DNA of 64,000 bases. It comes from Antitrichia curtipendula (lineage: Eukaryota; Streptophyta; Bryopsida; Hypnales; Leucodontaceae). The stretch lies in contig OX579633.1 in the NCBI GenBank assembly GCA_951230915.1, forward strand, positions 26,012,574-26,076,573, read 5' to 3'. Positions 59,459 to 64,000 of the stretch are shown piece by piece. The translations under genes were made by a program, and so were the position numbers. Each line of letters begins with the position of its first letter. The stretch's first letter is position 1. The notes beneath the pieces are model-generated. The model had not been told where the DNA came from and made no database searches. It worked only from the letters and a program-made list of their open reading frames with translations.

Positions 59459-60129
59459 CAAATAGTGCACAATTCCATATAGAATTATGGAAAATCTCTT
59501 GTTTTTTCTTTAAAGTTTGACTGATTATGGTACATGGAAGTCCACCCTAATTGAAAAATATTTATTTAGTGGATTTCTAAAACCATGCCCATATTTGAAT
59601 GTGCCTAGATTCAATATCTTGACTTGAGTATCTAGGGCATGCTTTTGGAGACGCATTTGGAAATGGATATATCTACTATAGGGGGAATCGAAATTGAATA
59701 GTGGAATACAAACTGAACATTTTGATTTTAAAAAATTTGTTTGCATTTGCGGCTACCAACCATGTAAATTACAATTAATAGTAAAGTTTGTATTTTTTTC
59801 TCAAAATGCTAGGTTGAATTTTCAATAGTGCCCTTATACACAAATTGAATATCAAGGGAAGACATAAATTGAAGTATTGCAAATAAGTCAGCTCCATCAT
59901 TTTTTGGATGAAAAATGTAAAATAAACGCATGATCTTGTCAAAATATTCTCTTACGTACATTAAAAAGAGCAAAAAAGATCAACTAAGCCATGTTGAAAC
60001 ACTCTTAAGTACTTAATGTATTTAGTGAATGCTTCTAGTTGATTTCAATAGTAGCCATCAACAATTCAATGTATTTTCACAATGCATACTATATTTGCAC
60101 ACTATTTCCCATTCTGCGAGTCCATAGTT
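59459..60129. other. AT-rich spacer
   Basis: No gene or clear element is seen. The 3' end of the LINE relic on the - strand may lie near its right side. Confidence 0.35.
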
Positions 60130-60928
60130 GATTTGGCCCAACTAAATGCGTTGCATCAATTTGATTGGCCTTCACTACACATCATTGAATGCCACATCAT
60201 TATGTTCAATCTGGAGGGTCCACAAAATGACTGAGCGGAGTATTGTCTAGATACCACTAATCACCTCAAATTTCCGAGGAATTTTGTCAAAAAAAATCCA
60301 TTGCTTCCAAGTGAGAGGTCTCTAGGGGCTAGTAGTGTCGCGACTCGCAATAAGGACATTCAGGATGTAGATGCCCCATTGCCAAGCTCGTTGGGCAAAG
60401 AGTCATTCCCAGAACGTATGGAGAATTGACTCATGAGACCTAAAGGGACATATGGGATAGTCATTATCAATAGCATGGTGAATAGGCCCTCTCCAGGTTT
60501 CAACAACCACCGCCTGGTGCCAAATGAGCTAGAGAAGTCTTGCTTCTTTGGGAGTGCGTTGCTTAGCCCAAACTATAGTCTAACGTAAATGATGCAAAAA
60601 TAATATGATACCTTGTCACTTCCTCTTGATGACATTGGGCACCACGTGTTTAGTTCGAAGGAGGTCATGTCCCAACTTTGGGTTAATCTCCAGAAGAGGA
60701 TTGGACCTTGGCTAAGTAAATCTATGAGGGTCCTAACTCAACCGATCCACTCTCCCATAATACAACCACGTTGCTATCTTCTTCGGCCCGCAAGTAATAC
60801 TCACCACTTTGATTCAATGGAACCCCCCCGGTGCAGACAAAGTAGTGACTAACAGTCTCGTATTGGATGATGGAGGGCTGTCATGTAACAAATGTTCTAG
60901 ATTGAAGGCGTACTTTCATAAGTTTCAT

Positions 60929-62193
60929 CACTAGAAGAAAATGAGGGATTCTGCGACTTCAAAGAGCAACTGCTTTTTGAGTTGTGTAACTAATTTGCGA
61001 CATGTGATAATCTAGAGGTCCAAAGTTGCAGTGGACAAGCCGCATAAAAATTAGAGTTGCAAAATGAAGTGAATCTATTTTTCATCCGGCAGCGTAGTTT
61101 GAACTTCGTCGACGGCCTTTTCTGATGTGGTCGCTTATGTGTACTCACTGCCACGTGACGTCGGTCATTCAATCAATGAGTTGTGCGACTTGTTTGCAAC
61201 TTATCTGTGACTCCATTGCGACTTGTTGGCGACTCATTTGTGACTTGTTTGTAACTTGTTTGCGACTTGTAGATTTGTAGATTTTAAAATTCTAATCTTA
61301 ATGACTTGTAGATTTTGGATATTACAAATCTAAATTCTATTTTAGATTTCAGATATTTAGATTTAAAAGATTTCATTGGTATAGGAAATTATGTAATTTA
61401 AAAATTCTTGGATTTTTACAGTTTGTAGATTTCTACAATTTGTAGAAATCTACAAACTGTAGAAATCTACACGTAATAGAAATCTTAAAATTCTACTAAG
61501 GGCGTTCATTACATAAGAATACAACAACTTACAAGTCTTATATGTCTAACCTAATGGTACTCTTGACAATTGATATGGGATAATTGCTATAAGACAAATA
61601 ATTGGGAAACAAATTAGAAAACGACTACAAAACAACCAAAAGAATTCTAGAAAATTCTAGTTGTTTTCTAGTCATTTTGTAGTTGCAATCTAGTCACAGA
61701 GAAGCTCTGTAATAGTGTAGGGTTACAAGAGTGTAACAGAGTTGTCATTTACAAATTCTAGTTGTTTCTAGTTGCAATCTAGTCGTTTTTTAGTAGAACT
61801 ATAGTTGTTTTCTAGTTGCAGTCTAGTCGTTTTCTAGTCAAACTATAGTTGTTTCTAGTCACAAATTAGTTGTTTTCTAGTCGTTTTCTAGTCGAATTGT
61901 GGTCAAATTTAGATAATATGTGATTGTGGTTTGCCACAGTGGACTCCACGATGCGTAGAGTTGTCCACATCGACAATTGTGATAAAAACTAGATGTAGAA
62001 TACCTCACAATAATTCTAATTGCCAACTCTGTTACAATCTTGTAACCCTACACTTCATTCTACGACTACTTTGCGACTAAACAACCTAGTTGTCAAATTT
62101 GGTGCATATAGAGAGGATTACAGTTGCAGGATAGTTCTATAGGACAACTAGTTGCATGTAGGTGGTTGTGCCGGACACGTTTTTCTTCTAGTG
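60929..62193. mobile_element. Non-autonomous CACTA (En/Spm-type) element, copy 1
   Basis: It starts CACTAGAAGAAAA and ends TTTTTCTTCTAGTG, a perfect CACTA terminus pair, flanked by a 3-bp duplication CAT (60926-60928 and 62194-62196). It is 1265 bp long. Subterminal zones are packed with short repeats of the GCGACTTG/GTTTGCAACTTG type and with CTAGTTGTTTTCTAGT repeats, as is usual for CACTA ends. No transposase frame is present. It sits within the LINE relic. Confidence 0.9.
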
Positions 62194-62614
62194 CATGTTC
62201 CTAGGCAAAGATCACACTTTTGATTGCTCCCCTATCTTGATCCCAAAGAGTTTTTCCACCTACATGACAAACAAAAGAGAGGTGTCTAGACTTCAGATTA
62301 GACCTAAATCATCCCACCAACTCTCCTTCATGTAGTAGTAGTAGGTCATTGGTCAATAGAGGGCCTCAAATGCAGTAGAGAGACCATGTGAGGGCATCCC
62401 ATGCTCCTTCCTCCATTTCAAGCAACCCGAACCAAACTCCAGCCTCCTTCCAACTGAGGAACCTCTAACTTGTCCATGCATCCTCTATTATGCACAGGCT
62501 TGCTTTGTGTAATTTGGATGCTCTTACTCTCACAAAGCCATGTCCAATTTATGAAGAAAAAGCCGAGGACCACATAGACTCATTTTGTACCTCCTCTCGG
62601 CGCGTAGGGGGATT

Positions 62615-63658
62615 CACTAGAAGAAAATGATGGGTTTAGCGACTATAGTTTGCAACTGGTTTTGTAATTGCAAGGGACGTTTGTGACTGAGTGATAATTT
62701 AGAGACCGTAGTTGCAGTGGACAAGTTGCAAAATAATTGCAAGTTTGATCTCATTCGATAGTCTATGTGGAAGTTTATCGATGAACTCTTCTGACATGGT
62801 TGTTAATGTGGAACTTGCTTGTGTGCAACTTGTTTGCAACTCATTTACGACTTTTTTATGATTTGTAGATTTGTAGATTTTGAAGTTTTAATCTCAATGA
62901 TTTGTAGATATCAGAATTTCAGATCTATTTTTTTTTTAGATATTATTTATCAAATCCAAATACTTATATTAAATAGATTTCACCAATTTACAAAACTTTA
63001 CAATTTTACAAGTTCTAAAATTTCTTAGACTTTTAAATATTTGGTGATTTCTATAGATTGCAAAAATCTACAAGTTGTAGAATCTACAGGTTGTAGAAGT
63101 CTACAAATTGTAGAAAAATTGGAATTCCATAATTAGAATTTATTACATAAGAATGCTATAACTTACAATTCTTATATGTCCAACCTAATGGTACTTTTTA
63201 CAATTGATATGGGACAATTGTAATTGATTTCTAGTTAAACTCTAGTTGTAGTCTAGTTGCTTTTGTATTGCAGTCTAGTTGCTTTCATATTGCAGTTTAG
63301 TTGCTTTCGAGTTGCATTCTAGTTGCTTTTGAGTTGAATTCTAGTTGCTTTTGAGTTGAATTCTAGATGAATTTAGATTTATGCAACTGTAGTTTGACTC
63401 ACTAGACTCTATAGAACATAAAGTTGTCAGCATCAACAATTGTAAGGAATATTGGATGTAGAATACCTCACATCAATTCTTCTGATACATCCCTATAATC
63501 CTAAACTTCATTTTGCGACTACTTTGCGACTACAACAACGTATAACTTTGTTCATGTCAAATTTGGTACAAATACAAAAATCTACAGTTGTAGGATAGTT
63601 ATATAGAACACATAGTTGCATTGCAGTTGATTGTGGCAGACATGTTTTTCTTCTAATG
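62615..63658. mobile_element. Non-autonomous CACTA element, copy 2
   Basis: It starts CACTAGAAGAAAATG and ends TTTTTCTTCTAATG, where the last G of the terminal TAGTG is mutated to A. Internal order and sequence follow copy 1: GTTGCAGTGGACAAG, TTTGTAGATTTG, repeated TAGTTGCTTT blocks, and a CACA-GACATG-like right end. It is 1044 bp, shorter than copy 1, and its flanks (ATT and ACC) do not match. It is older or internally rearranged. It also lies in the LINE relic. Confidence 0.8.
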
Positions 63659-64000
63659 ACCGCAGCAACATTCCCCACTAGCTTCTTCTAAACTTTCCCG
63701 ACTTGGTTCCAAATCTTGGACCCTTTCTTCACTTGGAGATGTTGTATAGTGAAAAACTCCATACTTAGCACCCAATTCCCACCGCTATATAGTTGAAATC
63801 TAAAAAGACGATACCTCAAGAGTACATGTAGGTTGGAGGGATTGGGCTCACACGCCTTCAAAATCCATTTGACCATAAGAGAAGTCAATGCACCAAAATG
63901 CAAAGATTAATACCACATGGAGAATTATAGAAGTTAATCACATTCTTTTGTCCTCCTTCTACTTCTTTATTGCCATATGGATAGGGACACAAGCAAGGAT

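Larger units (their letters stand above)
60130..64000 (-). pseudogene. Decayed LINE (non-LTR retrotransposon) interrupted by two CACTA elements
   Basis: Read on the - strand, three blocks remain: 64000-63659, 62614-62197 and 60928 to about 60130. The first encodes ALTSLMVKWILKACEPNPSN and YSGGNW-S-EFFT, as in the C-terminal part of plant LINE ORF2. The second has LSWKEAGVWFGLLEMEEGAW and GPLLTNDLLLL. The third has WAKQRTPKEARLL, LIWHQAVVVETWRG, then a zinc-knuckle-like CPFRSHESILHTFWE followed by AQRAWQWG, typical of the zf-RVT region. Stops and frame changes are scattered through all blocks, so it is inactive. The upstream part, with the reverse transcriptase core, would lie beyond the window end. 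Confidence 0.65.

Noticed and set aside
62420..62614. Zinc-knuckle-like CPIYEEKAEDH frame on the + strand
   Set aside because: The opposite strand of the same block reads as LINE sequence continuing the - strand blocks on both sides, which is the simpler explanation.

Overview
This looks like nuclear DNA of a land plant. Genes are split by many GT-AG introns of about 80-900 bp, the exons are GC-richer than the long AT-rich spacers, and the encoded proteins are plant types: a plastid-type glutamate-cysteine ligase, a plant RecQ4/BLM-class helicase, a GSH-dependent glyoxalase I and a PHD-GNAT chromatin protein. The ligase lacks the second cysteine of the rosid-specific regulatory disulfide, and the divergence of the proteins suggests a non-seed plant (bryophyte or similar). 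The species cannot be named from the window. Most open reading frames elsewhere are chance frames in AT-rich repeats.

Layout. At 403-2275 (+) is the 3' part of a PHD finger/GNAT gene whose 5' part lies outside the window. From about 2.8 to 11.3 kb is a repeat field with TTAA-flanked inverted-repeat elements and a 1.2-kb minisatellite. At 11.6-12.85 kb (+) is a broken tandem copy of the 3' exons of glyoxalase I, and the intact eight-exon gene follows at 14851-17699 (+). A near-perfect foldback of about 1 kb sits at 19.1-20.1 kb. At 21652-31475 (-) is a 27-exon RECQ4/BLM-like helicase whose whole reading frame (1337 aa) could be joined in phase. A repeat-rich spacer (32.5-38.5 kb) separates it from GSH1 at 38837-44067 (+, 15 exons, 523 aa). 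The last 20 kb hold no intact gene that I can see. They contain more TTAA elements, a relic resembling the HUH-type Rep gene of replitrons, a compound of interleaved inverted repeats, and a decayed LINE on the - strand interrupted by two CACTA elements.

How the genes relate. GSH1 makes gamma-glutamylcysteine, the precursor of glutathione, and glyoxalase I acts on the methylglyoxal-glutathione adduct, so two of the four genes share a pathway. The helicase is a recombination/repair enzyme and the PHD-GNAT protein a chromatin factor. Nothing in the sequence suggests co-regulation, and the linkage may be chance. The most distinctive content is the mobile DNA: at least four well-supported and several degenerate TTAA-flanked elements with CCC-starting termini, the long foldback, the HUH-Rep relic and a compact perfect hairpin just downstream of the last clear PHD-GNAT exon. 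Exon borders were read by eye from splice consensus, reading phase and known protein families, not from transcripts.
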